Source of the DNA: Echinococcus granulosus
Taxonomy: Eukaryota > Platyhelminthes > Cestoda > Cyclophyllidea > Taeniidae
NCBI RefSeq assembly: GCF_000524195.1
Contig: NW_020170535.1
Coordinates: 62,001-126,000, forward strand
Direction of reading: 5' to 3'
Length of the DNA: 64,000 nt
The notes under the pieces are model-generated. The model had not been told where the DNA came from and did not search any database. It worked only from the letters and a program-made list of their open reading frames with translations. Positions 1 through 11,800 of this stretch are shown one piece after another. The translations under genes and the position numbers were made by a program. Each line of letters starts with the position of its first letter. Positions within the stretch are counted from its first letter, which is position 1.

Positions 1-574
1 TTGCAAAGCTGATAAAATTATCTTGCCAGGTTCTAGTCTTATAGGAATGTCATTTTTCCCTTTGGAGCAAATTTGAAAAAGAGGAAGTTCTAAATTAACT
101 TCGCTTCTAGGACCGTCTCCAAATTCACCCTTTCAAATGCTTATCATGTTGCATCGGATTGTGCTTGATGAAATGCATATATCCCTCACGGAGTGGCTGA
201 ATTTGTATTGTTAGTTTACGAAGTCTTCTTGATAGAATCCAGGCTGAAAGCTGCATAAGTCACCTAATGGAGGGGCTGCTGAAACTACTTCTCTAAATGG
301 CTGATAAAATCGGTTTGTGTTATGGTGAGGTGGCCAGGATGCATGTTATAGTGGTTGAAAGGTGATAATTTAGGGATACATCATACATGAAAGTTGTTTT
401 TTGAAGAGAACGCACAGTTTCTTGCGAAACGGAGCAAATCGACTTTACTTAACCTAATGAGGTCATTAAAACTTGTGTACCAAAGTCCCTCCTTCACGCT
501 ATCGTGGCAACTGGAATAGTTTCTGCCCTTGTCAGGATGGCTCGCTGCACCGACTTCCTGTAACTCGTGACGAC
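1..574. other. No gene seen
   Basis: AT-rich sequence up to the first gap. No open frame with usable splice sites. Confidence 0.6.
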
Positions 575-674
575 NNNNNNNNNNNNNNNNNNNNNNNNNN
601 NNNNNNNNNNNNNNNNNNNNNNNNNNNNNNNNNNNNNNNNNNNNNNNNNNNNNNNNNNNNNNNNNNNNNNNNNN
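575..674. other. Assembly gap (100 N)
   Basis: Exactly 100 Ns, the conventional placeholder for a gap of unknown size. Reading frames spanning it are meaningless. Confidence 0.98.
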
Positions 675-1265
675 TGATAATCGGAGTGGTAGTCACAAGG
701 GCGGCAAGTGTGTGTTGGCGATGGTATATTATTTTTCATCATTAGCAAAATTCATCTAGTGAACACTTAAAAAAATAGTTAGCCCTCTCCTCTCCCAAAA
801 GCCGCCTGCTCGTTCTGGATATCCTAGGCAATTTTAGTTACCTTAAATCGAAAACCACACACTCCAAATAGCGAATTATTTAGCAACGGCTCATTTCAAG
901 ATAAAAATTATTTTTAACTGATGAAAATAATTTAAAAGCATTATTTTTTGCTCCCTCACCATCAGCAGTGAAGTCTACTCCATGAAATGGTACTGCTTGA
1001 GACCCTGAACTCCAGACTAATTTAGTTCTAATTCAAGACCTGATTACTTATTGAAAATTGTGAGAGCATTAAAATCCAATTATTTGGAAAAATTGGGTTA
1101 AATATTACATTACAAAAAGCAAAATTATTAGGAATACGCATTTATAGTCTGTAATGGTTTGGTTACAACCGCTTGTCACCTCGTTCCCCACTTTTTTCAT
1201 ATCAGATTTATCTTCGCAAAAGCTAACTTTTTGAAAAATGTATGGGCGCTGAAAGGTAGTATCGC

Positions 1266-1448
1266 GATACATTGACTTGTTTTTTAAGTCTTTGTTCTAG
1301 CTACGCAGGCATTTAAGGCTCCGCCATTGTACTTCCACCAGGCGGCTTGGCCTCCGGCCCACGCCAAAAGTCCCCTACCCCTTCTGTACGTCGGCAATAC
1401 ATTTTCCGCCCTGGTATTATGACATCAGGAAACGCTCGAGGCCCTACA
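1266..1448 (-). mobile_element. Solitary copy of the TGTAG terminal repeat
   Basis: Reverse-strand copy. It begins TGTAGGGCCTCGAGCGTTTCC at 1448 and continues through GTCATAATACCAGGGCGG, AGAAGGGGTAGGGG and CCTGGTGGAAGTACAATGG to GGAGCCTTAAATGCC. No partner repeat or interior sequence is adjacent, so it reads as a solo LTR. Confidence 0.5.
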
Positions 1449-4415
1449 GCACAGTCGTAGACTTTTGATTTGAAGACTGAAATACTTTTGTCTTTTCGTA
1501 ATCTATCTTAAATAAAAAATTCGTGTTGAGTGTTTTACCAATGATTAGTTATCTGGTGCAAAAAAACAAAACTGTTCATTTTTAGACATCTGACTAAAAA
1601 AAGTAGGAAATGTTCTGAGTTTGGCAAATTTCACATAAAATCTTAAGCATGGTAATACCTCATTCACCTATATATGGATTTCAAACCACGGTAACTGAAA
1701 CCAATTTCAGTAGTCAAGTAATTTTCACTTAAATATGGGATCATGAGAGTCTTAAATTACTGCCACAGAACACAAAGAACTACAAATCTAAGTTATTTGT
1801 GAAATTCACCAATCACCACAATTCCAGTTTTGTACGCGAAAGGGCCCAGAAATTCAGAATTTTGCATAACCTTAAGCGTACTATTTTTCTGCATTCTCAC
1901 TGCAGTTTTACGGGGTAGTTGGGTAATCGCATTGGAGTAAGGTGCGTAGGCTTGAGTTTGCAAAGATGTGTGCCAAGTTATGAATGGATTCTTAGGGTGT
2001 TTTAGTCAGTAGGCTAAACGGGGTCACCAGGGTGCTTGTATACGTAGGCAGTTGAGTTTTGGCGGCACTTTATCTAGAAAAAACTACTCACCATTGTCTC
2101 TCTCTCAACTTTGTGAGCCTGTGGCAACACGTTCACTTGTGTCCTCCGACATCAGCTGCACAGCAAAGCATTCACCTATGACAGGTAGCCCTGTACGCGA
2201 TCTAGAGAATGCATTGTGATCAGCTAACAGGCTTCTGAGCATTCAGCGCATACTAAGAGATTTAAGGAGCGCCGTACATGTGCAGCCAATGGTAGCTTTC
2301 TCTCATTTGCATTATTCCATCAATTTCATCTACTTTTTCCTACTAAAAATATTCCCTCATTGGACTACCAAAATTTAGGCTTACCTAACAACATCCACAT
2401 TTCCATAGCACTCTTCGAAGCCGGAAATTTGTCTAGCCATGTCACTTTGACATATAGCCTGCTTTGAAGGTGCCAAAATCGCGAATCGTTATCTTGGCAC
2501 CTAGTCACGACCAGTTTTGGCCCAACCCACCAACCACCGCCTGTGTCAATCTTAGTAAACACATTTTATTCATTTTATGGATATTTCGAAAGTTATGAGT
2601 TTCTAGAACTATTTTAGGAGAGGCTTACATAAACATTTTTATTGTGATCCAGGTGAACATTGTGGAACCCTTTCTGCCTGCTTTTGGAGGCCTCTATTTC
2701 TACCAACTCTTCGGGTCTCCTATCTGAGCTTACCTGAGTTCTTCAAATGAAGTTAGTGGTAGGTCTGTTTTAAAAATAAGCAGTGAAAGCATTGCTGCTT
2801 GATCTTTTGCCTTTGTTCCATCTGGAGTTCTGTGAGATTTCGGTTTTTGAAGTTGAACTGATTTGAATATACGTAGCATAACTGGATTGTATACATCAAT
2901 CTAGATAGAATAGATATTTTTGTGCATTTTCAAATGCAACTACAGATTGTTGCCACTGGAATTCGCACGATGGATCGTTTACGATGCCTGAACACAGCGA
3001 GAGACCGCGAAAGTGCACAGGACCCAAGCACGCACTGCGGCCGACAATGGGGTCACAACTGCAAACCCACACCGTGTTCCCATTCCTCACCCTCTACCCT
3101 CGCCCCTGGTCCTGGTCCTAACCCTACGGCTTCCACCCCCTGCCCCGGCTCACCCCTCACTCGCCGCGCTCCCTAACTGTCAAGTTGTCCACTGATGTCC
3201 CCGTTGAGGGATAGAGGGACGTGGCAGACCTAGAAAACGCTCCTCCACCTCCTGTCGAATAAAGGGAAACACTGGCACTGATAATGGAAAAGGCATATGG
3301 TGGACGCTGAATGGTCAATGCTCGGTTCGGTCAAATCTAAGTTGAATGAATGGATGGGACTTGTCCGGATGAAATTGTCCTCTCCTCACCTACTGACTTG
3401 ATTATTCTCAGGATGGTTGTGCAACACGATGGCCTGAGGCAAGAAAAGGCGATGAGAGAAGAAAGGCGGCAGGACTTGATAAAGGAGGTGGACTGAGTCA
3501 GACTTACTGGCCTGTATTGGTGCCTAAATAATTTACAAGGACGTGCTCCGTGCCTGTTGACAATGTCAAGAGCATGAAATCCAGATATCTTCATTGTACG
3601 ACTAAAAAAGTTCACTCTTTCTCAAGTTAATTTATCTCATGAATCAGCACCACTAATAAGGACTTAACTTCTTCTGGCTGAAGCCTATAAAGCTTCGACC
3701 TGACACAATGGGCTATGGAGTGAAAATTTAAACGACCTCTACACTGTCAGCATGAGGTTCTACTAATTTCATCTAGACTACTGATCTTCCAGGCCTTCTG
3801 CACGCTTACAAATACCTTTTTGAAACTCAGGTCTTACAATGTCTTTGAGGGTACATTAACCTTCTTCCTGTTAACTGTTGAATCGCATTCCAATTTATAT
3901 GTTCTCTACCTTGCTGTTTACTCTCCTACCGTCTTTAAGTACAATTTCTCCATTTGATTTACAGCAAGCACTTCATGTTGAATCATTTCTGACAGTCACT
4001 TGAACTACCAATCCGCTCACAAATTTTTCGTCCAAAATTCTCTTTAAAGGTAAAGCATGAAGCGTCTTATGTCGACAATGAAACATTATTTATTTGACAG
4101 AATTTTTTAAAAATTCCCTAAATAAACGCTATTTTTTAACTCAGAACTTATCAGTGGACGAGGTACGCTGCGTTTTTTCACTTAGTAGAGCTTTTTTCCT
4201 ACGAAATAACGCAATTAGGCTTGATCACTGCCTCGCTCCTGTCACAAGTGGTGTGACCAACCGCTGGTGTGCAATCACCTCATGCCAGCGCAAATATCCA
4301 TGCCCCATCGCCAACTGGAGAGCCCATCTGTCGAAGTGCCCCTCGCCACTCCACACAACAGGCTCGCGTGCGCAAATGTTCGTGCCCTTTAATCCGGAGA
4401 TTAATGTTTCACCGC

Positions 4416-4434
4416 CTCTCTCTCTCTCTCTCTC
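4416..4434 (+). repeat. (CT)n microsatellite
   Basis: Nine CT units, in a segment without a supportable gene. Confidence 0.85.
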
Positions 4435-4509
4435 GTGTACCCTTACCACCAAGGTCATCTGACATCTAATTTTATGACCTTCGTAAAAGTACAGGCTTTG
4501 TAAAGTCCT

Positions 4510-4544
4510 CCTTGCCTCGCCTCGCCTTGCCTTGCCTACCTACC
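4510..4544 (+). repeat. Imperfect pentanucleotide repeat (CTTGC/CTCGC)
   Basis: CTTGC and CTCGC units alternate, then decay into CTACCTACC. Short minisatellite-like tract with no associated feature. Confidence 0.7.
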
Positions 4545-5344
4545 AGAGCTCTTCATCAACCTCATAATCTCGCTAGCAGGAATGTTCCCAGTGCGCCACT
4601 TCAGGCCAACCAATGTGTGGTTCAGTGCTCCCAAGTGGTTCAATTTATGCGCCTAATAGCGGTTATTTCGTTCTTATAAACGATTGAGATAACTACATTA
4701 CCTTCCAACAATTTGACTGAACAGGGTGTGGTGATATTGTCTCACCATGTGTGCGAAGAAAATTTTGCCGACGAATCTCTAATAGTGACGGTCGAAGGGG
4801 CTGAGTTGAAGACTAATGACCCTTGGACTGGAAATGCCTGGTCTAAACGGCTTACCGCCAGAATTGGTGCGACTATAGTTATGGAATTTAAAAGGGTCGT
4901 CTAAACAAAATGAACCTTTAGTCAAGTGGGGAAAAAGTCCCCTCATGAACGCTATTTTTCCACTACGCGCTTTCATGGAGTTCGAAATTTTACAATGCAT
5001 CTGTTTGTTATTATAAATGCATCACATACCAGGAGAGTAGGATTTTTCGCCTTGAGAGCTTGGATAGCAGAATGTGTATGAAATTTAGGTTAGCACTTTA
5101 ATGCCTTGAAATAATTATCTGAGGTGATTCACAGATTTCCCTAAAATAACGAACTGTTTGACAATTATTCAAGCCAGTTGTACTTTTAAGGCTTAATTTA
5201 CTGCTGATCACGAATCTTTGGAGGCCGCATTTCGGTTTGAGGCTCACCGCTATCTCATTCCTGCTTGGATTGCAAATTTGGACGGACTTCTAGACTAGCT
5301 GCTAAAAACTTGGAATAAAAGCGACGTTATTTTTCGAGATTGTT

Positions 5345-5515
5345 TTAGCACCCCAATACTCCCTTGAAGATTAAAGAAGCCATAATACAAGGACAGAAAA
5401 GCTGTGGGCTACTGGCATGTCCCGGAGGCCACGTCGCCCAGCGGAAGTGCAAAGGCGGTGCCCTCCAGCGCCCGCGTAAGCGAAACTAAGAGTCAAACCA
5501 ACAAAGTATTTAAGT
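5345..5515 (+). mobile_element. Solitary copy of the TGTAG terminal repeat
   Basis: Blocks GAAGCCATAATACAAGGACAG, TGTGGGCTACTGGCATG, CGTCGCCCAGCGGAAGTGC and AAAGGCGGTGCC are recognisable, followed by the characteristic A-rich tail ending AACAAAGTATT. No interior sequence adjoins it. Confidence 0.5.
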
Positions 5516-7708
5516 AGTATTACTTGACTTTAAACTGGTGATTGGTAAAAAGAAACTGACAGCACTACGGGCGATCAAATAATGACGCTCATCTGTCAAA
5601 CGAAGGAGGTATCTTTGAGTTTCATGGCCATCAGCTGCCTATATTTTTTGTAGGATGGAGTATACGGCAATTGTACTTGTGTTAGCCTAAAATATTTCTT
5701 AACATACCTTTAAATACTATTACTGGTAGAGTCTATAAAGAACTAATGAAAATCTACGCTACGCTACCCCTCTAGGAATAAACAAGTACTACGACCTTTT
5801 CCGCATTTATTAAGGAAAAAGTCTCATCTATTGGTGCTTAAAAACAAATTTTATCTGAATTAAATTTTACGTTAAGACATTAATGAAATTAAACCATGAG
5901 CGGAAAACAGAGCAGATCGACTCGGTGTCACATCAAACGAATTCTGAGTTTACAACACCGTATCGGGTTTACTGATAACCAAAAATAAGGAGCGGAAAGT
6001 ATTGCAGACATTTGACTTTTGACTGTTGTCTAGGCCCCAGAAGCATTTTGTTGCATTTTAGAATTTATTCTAGAAGCAGCAGAACCTATAAGTAAAACGA
6101 GGGCATTCGCATTCCCTGGCTTAAGCATCCATACTACTCAGTAATAGATTTGAGTAGCTGAATTATTGTCAAAAATAGATGGCGAAAATCGAAAATGCAA
6201 CTCATTATTAGTCGATTTCGCTCATTATTTGGGACTCTAGCAACAGTATTTTTTTTCCTGCAAGATGCCAACATTGATATCCAAATGGAAATGGTCGGAT
6301 CACTATAGGTGTCAAAAATTACTGTATCGTGTCTAGGCTAAATAGACCATTTCCGCTGCTGAATGATTAGAGCAGCAGGCGCACGAATCCTACCCATGCA
6401 TGTAATTGATGGTGATTAAATACACCAGCAGTGTGTAGCACAGTCTTTTCCTCCTACTGAGGTACAGTCATCCGGTCCTACATACACTTCTGCATATGAG
6501 ATGGAGTGGAAAAAAAGGAGGAGGAAGAGATATATGCACAAAAATGAGCTGACGGTAACTGCCGAGGCGCAGTTCAAAAAGCGCCACAGCCTCCGCCACT
6601 ACGGCCTGCTGCCCCAACTGCGCACCACTCAAACACGAAGCGTCCAAACACACAAGAGCGAGAGAGAGAGGAGCTCTTTTTGTCTTCTCGCGCCTTCCAT
6701 GTCCGACTAACCATTCCGGCATCTGGCGGCCGAGGGGAAAAAGATGGCGGATTTACTTACGAAGACGCACTTCCTTCCTCCCTCCTTCCCGCCTTGCCTG
6801 ATTGCCTTGTTCCCTTTTCTTTCTGTCTTCCAAAAGACAAATTAGTTCAGTCTACTTCATAGCACGGAAAAGGGATAGAAATAACTGGATTTGATTAGCA
6901 CCTGTTCAAATGTTGGTCATTATGATCAACTGAAACCAACAAAAATTTACTCTAGGATGATCAAGCCTGTAGGATGTCAATCGCTTTTATTTACCGATAC
7001 CTTGACACCCTGTCACATGGTAAGAAATTGCAAAAAATGCAGATCGGACATATTGAGACTACAGTCTGAATGATGCATTCATTTCAATTTCGGGAATAAT
7101 GCATTTTTTTCATTGTGTGGGGAAGGGATTTGCAAACTGATTCATAAACTATTTTGATCCGTGGACTCTTACGATCAAAGCGCCCGCCTTTTGTGTAATA
7201 ATCTGATTCAGTACAATTAAAAGCAATGAACACCAAGGTTACATTGAAATATAAGAATTACCACAAAATCCAAATACTACTGAACTTTTTCATTTTACCC
7301 TCCCAGATCTATTGACCCGCTTTGTGCTACGCAGTTATACCAAAAGAAAGCGCCCAGGCATTTAGCCTAAGTCTTTTTAAAAGACTAAACTTTATTTTAT
7401 TTCCCATCAACACATTCGTCACCTTCTGACACTTGTTGTGGTCTTCCAGAATTAATTATATACCTCTAATACGAAAACGTTGAACTATCACCATCGGCTT
7501 TCTACTACGGGATCATTTTTATGCATCACTATTCTATGAGCGGATGATTCAAATCCTACGGCACCGACAGATCTAATTTAACAATAAAGTGGTCTTGATG
7601 TTCATCCAGCTCATCGACCCTTCTCCTCGTTAAATATCATGCCAAAAGAAAAGTGTAAGCATTATTTTTAATAGCAGTTTGACTGAATACCTGGTATAGT
7701 CACCTACT
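5516..7708. other. Intergenic, no supportable gene
   Basis: AT-rich except for a CpG- and purine-rich block at about 6480-6830. That block includes AAGATGGCGG and, on the minus strand, CTTC|GTAAGTAAAT. It could be a promoter or a first exon, but nothing downstream confirms either. Confidence 0.45.
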
Positions 7709-8810
7709 GTAGCGTCCCGACACTTTCCTGAAGACGAAAGAAAGCATAATACTTGGCCAGAATATGAATCGTCGATGGGCAGAAGGGCTGGGGCGGGGGT
7801 CTACTGGCCTGGTCCAGAGGTCATTCTAGCCAGCGGAAAGGCGATGCCTTAAGTGCTCGCATAATCAAAACCTCAAGCTAAGCAAACAGCCAAAGCATTG
7901 CATAGCCCTCCTTCGCTTTTGAGCGTCATCCTTGGCGCTCCCCTTAGTCGGCCCCCCACCAAGGCCATCGCAACGAAGTCTGCACTGTGAGAAAAACAAC
8001 CCGGACCAATAGCGCTGATCATAGAATTTGCGTTCCACTGAAGAGATCTCTGACTGCAACGTCACAAATCCCTCTTAACAATTCTACTAGGCCTACACAT
8101 TAGTCCTGTTGGGGAACTATTTAGGAAGGGAAAATGTACTCGCCATCACGTATGCCTGTCGATAGACCTAAGAACACTGGCCCAAAAGTAGTCATATAAT
8201 GGAAGACGTGATTTAAAATGGTTTCGCGTGAATAAGGTTTTACGTCTATTCCTCTCTGCACTTCAGTGTTGCCCAGCCGTGCTCTCTACCTGTGTTCCAG
8301 TTTGCTAGTGGAGCGATGAGGAGGTACAGCGAGTTAAATTGGTTGACATCTGCGTACAAGTACCATTAACAGCCCTGTAACGAGCTTACCTAGATAACTC
8401 TCGGCCACGGCTGACGTCACTTTACTTGCTAATAGCATTCCTGCAGAATACGGACCGGGGATAGTTGACAATGATGGAAGCCATTTTCAACCCTTCTGTT
8501 AAGGATCGTCACAAATTTTCCCATCCACAGCACTTTCCCTTCTTTCGTCACGCTAAGGCTTAGCATCCGGCAAAACAAATCAGGGTTGATGTCCATTAGG
8601 ATAGGATTCTCTTTTTGGTCTCACCAAGGTAGCACAGCGAGTCTTTCTTGACTACGAAAGAAGACATAATATTAGGACAAAATATATAATGACAACATGC
8701 AGAAAGGCTGGGGTGTGCGGCCACTGTCGTAGCCCAGCAGAGGTGCAAAGGCGGAGCCTTAACTGATCGCGAAACCACAGCGAAGAGATAAACAAGTTAT
8801 CATAATACTA
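7709..8810 (+). mobile_element. TRIM-like non-autonomous LTR element, copy A
   Basis: Terminal direct repeats of about 190 bp lie at 7709-7900 and about 8625-8810. They share the blocks GAAAG(A)AAG-CATAATA, AGAAGGGCTGGGG, CTACTGGC, CCAGCGGAAAG and GCGGAGCCTTAA. The left repeat starts TGTAGCGTCC, with the TG expected of an LTR. The interior (about 720 bp) matches copies B and C in blocks, including TCTCTGACTGCAACGTCAC, CATCACGTATGCC and CTTCTTTCGTCACG. It contains no long reading frame and no polymerase motif. A CRE palindrome (TGACGTCA) lies at 8412-8419. The terminal repeats have diverged, so the copy is not recent. Primer-binding site and target-site duplication were not identified. Confidence 0.6.
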
Positions 8811-11800
8811 CTCTACTGTTAAATCTCCTAGGGTTTACTGAATGGGTCTTCACAAAAGGTTGCATTTGTGGTAAATTTTAGTGATTATCCAACTTGTAAA
8901 AGCTTCTTTTGTTTCCTCGCTTCTACTAAGTTTAAATTACATAGTATTGCCTCAAGGTGCTTCAGGGAGAAAGTTCTGATGCAAGTTGAACAGTTGATGT
9001 CTTATTCAACTCCATATCACAAAGTGGATCTTCAGATACGGAGATGCACTAGAACGATAGCTTTACACGCTCTTGACCAGCGTCACGCACATTTGCCGCC
9101 TCGATTTCACCACCTAAGCCCGCACGTCGCATATGTGTGACGCATAGAACTAACAGGCTGTAAAATTGTTTGGAAAGGAGAGGCAATGTTATGGCAAGTG
9201 ACGTGCTATTTCGGGGAAATGAAACATCTGGGCTGCAAGAACTCACCTCTTGCCGATTCTCCCTTAGTAGTTAACGGCTTAAAGTAGGTAATCAAGGAAT
9301 GCTAAGTCCCTTTTTGATAACGAACAAATCCCAGCAAAATTTTGGCCAATTTTGAGCAAAATAAAATTTTTCCCAGGAATTTGTTGGAAAATTATTGTTC
9401 ACCTAATTTTTGCCCATAACTTTGCGGACAATAAACCCCCATGCAACTAAATAACCATAACAACCCCTCTTACTGTTCCATTTAATGGCTTTACATACTT
9501 TCTCATGAAACCTCCCTACTGCGCGATATAACATCCATAACAGAAATATTTCATTTGTGATGACGAACTTGTAGTTTACTGAAGGGTGTGATAAATTAAT
9601 GACCTCCACCCCCCAGGGGGACTACAACTAGACTAGGCGTATGGGGGGTGGGGAGCAGTAGGGAGAAAAATCTAGAAGGAAAAGTGATTTCCCATCAAAT
9701 TCGCCAAGGGGTTCATTAAATAGTTTAATTGCTTCAGAAGTAATTCCACGTAATTGCCTCCCACACCGGCGAGAGACTGGGTGCAATGCCTGCATTAAAT
9801 GTCTCGTCGTACCAGTTTGAGCATACGCAAACGCATGTCTGGTTGCTTTATTTTTGAAAGTCCCTTCGTTCCCCTTCTTCACAGAGCTTAGGCCGACTTC
9901 ATCGGCTAAGGATAAGGTGACAACTGCTAAACAGGTGATGAGGGTGTCAAAACACTGGCCCTCTGTAATGTCTAGGATGTGGGTCGTGTCGGCTTGAACT
10001 GTGCCCATCTCCATCACTAAATACTCACACCTGTGAGTGTATTTTCAGAATAACTGTCTCCCTTACTCACGCTGGTGACCTATCTACTTGCCAAGCCAGG
10101 GGTACCAAGGCGCACAGGAGCATTGTCGTCGTCTTCAGCATACCCGTGAGACCGCGTCTTTGGAAAAGAGGGCAACTTGAATAAAACTTCAACTTACCCT
10201 TAATGCAATTTTACTAAAAGTCGTCTACATTCCAGAGTAATCAGAAGGGGTCTTGCCAGGTGTCAATCAACATAAAATAGGTATTAGAGCCTTTTAAAGT
10301 TAATCCAATAACCAGAAGTCTTACGAAGTTATGAATTGACGGGTATTTCAATCTAAGATACCTCCATATACATTCTGGTAGGAGGTAGTAAGACTTTTGT
10401 GGATACCCTTTCAAGCTCTTAAGACTTAAGCCTATTGGATCTGAGTAAACTTACTGAATTACCTTGTACGTAGTTATTTGAGATCACAATGCTTGGACTT
10501 TTTCAAATATTATAAGTGGTTCTGTCAAATGACTTTTTTCCTTCTTTGTGAATGATTATAAAACAGAATACGGTTTGCCTCTAAGTAGTTATGCGGTTTA
10601 GAGGTCGACTCTTTGGCAGTCTTAGCTTTCAGTTTCGTCATTTCCCGATAGAATTGGAAACTAAAGCCCTCAACGCCTAAAGCAAAACCGGTTGCCTAAT
10701 CCAAATTTATTTTGAAGCAATCCTCTCAGTAAATAGGCAGCTTTTTATGGCACCTCGGTGTTGTGATCACTGAGAGGTTTATAAATACACAATTGTATTT
10801 CATTCACTTCATAGATTACTCAAAAGGCAGTCTGTGGTGTTGAGCTTTCCCCCGTGGATCCACATTGCAATGCTTTGGAAGGCACCCTCAGTCCCTTTGA
10901 ATAGCACTAACTGTAACTATATCAAACGCCTAAATTCACTTGTCATGTCGGATTGAGTCTCCCTTGTGCGCTTGCCACCCGCCAAGGCAAACAGGTGATA
11001 TTTCCCTCAGGAAGTTACCGAGAATTCCGAGTTTTCCTTTGTGATGTTGCGATTGCCTCCCTCTACCTCTATTTATCCTAGCTACCTGCCGCCGAGACTT
11101 TATTACCTTCATCTGACTGTCATAAAAGGCAAATTGGAATTATTACATCCGTAAAATAGGGAATATTGGCATCTTCCTCATTATCAGTACATCGCCATAC
11201 GAACACACTATGGCATTACCTTGTCGATAGTTTGTAAAGTACAACCTCGATGGCATAAAATCTTATCTTTAGTCTAATCCTCTGAATCACTAACATGTGA
11301 AAGCATGTAATTGACCAACCTTTGGAAGGATAGATTTATAAATCGGTCACAAGAAGCGATGAGAAGTGACGACTCCCCACAATCTACATGGAATAAATTC
11401 TTCTAGGCAAGAAAAGCCACCTGATTTTAACCTTGCACACAAAAAGTAGTATGGGCGCGTGTAGGTGGGAAATTAGCATGAGTTGGTTCAAAAAGAATGA
11501 CTTTATTTTGTGTAAAATGATCAAACTTTAGGGCTTAATGCTCCCTCTCCTTTTTCAAGTGAGCAGCTCACTTGCCTGCTTAAGATGGGAACTAAAGCGG
11601 GGTCCTCTTGACTGTGAAACCTATGCCATGGAAAGGTGGTTTTTTTCGCCTTGCATAACTTTCTTTAGTATCTTTTCAATGTAAAAGAAGTACAAGAAAA
11701 AGTTAATCCCTTAGAGCTTTAGAGTGAATCAGTTGTGAATTTGATCACTCTCGAGTGCCTCGTTGCTCTCGGTTAGTTTTTACACCTTCAGAGAATTGTG

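Larger units (their letters stand above)
1449..5344. other. Intergenic, no supportable gene
   Basis: Mostly AT-rich. A GC-rich block at about 2930-3620 has C-rich, Pro/Thr-coding low complexity and looks inserted, possibly a dispersed retroelement fragment, but no second copy is visible here. Open frames are short and lack codon texture. Confidence 0.5.

Noticed and set aside
9628..10017. 129-codon minus-strand frame
   Set aside because: Longest frame in the first 14 kb, but it has no recognisable motif, supporting splice sites, poly(A) signal or neighbouring exon. Its length is within reach of chance over this much sequence.
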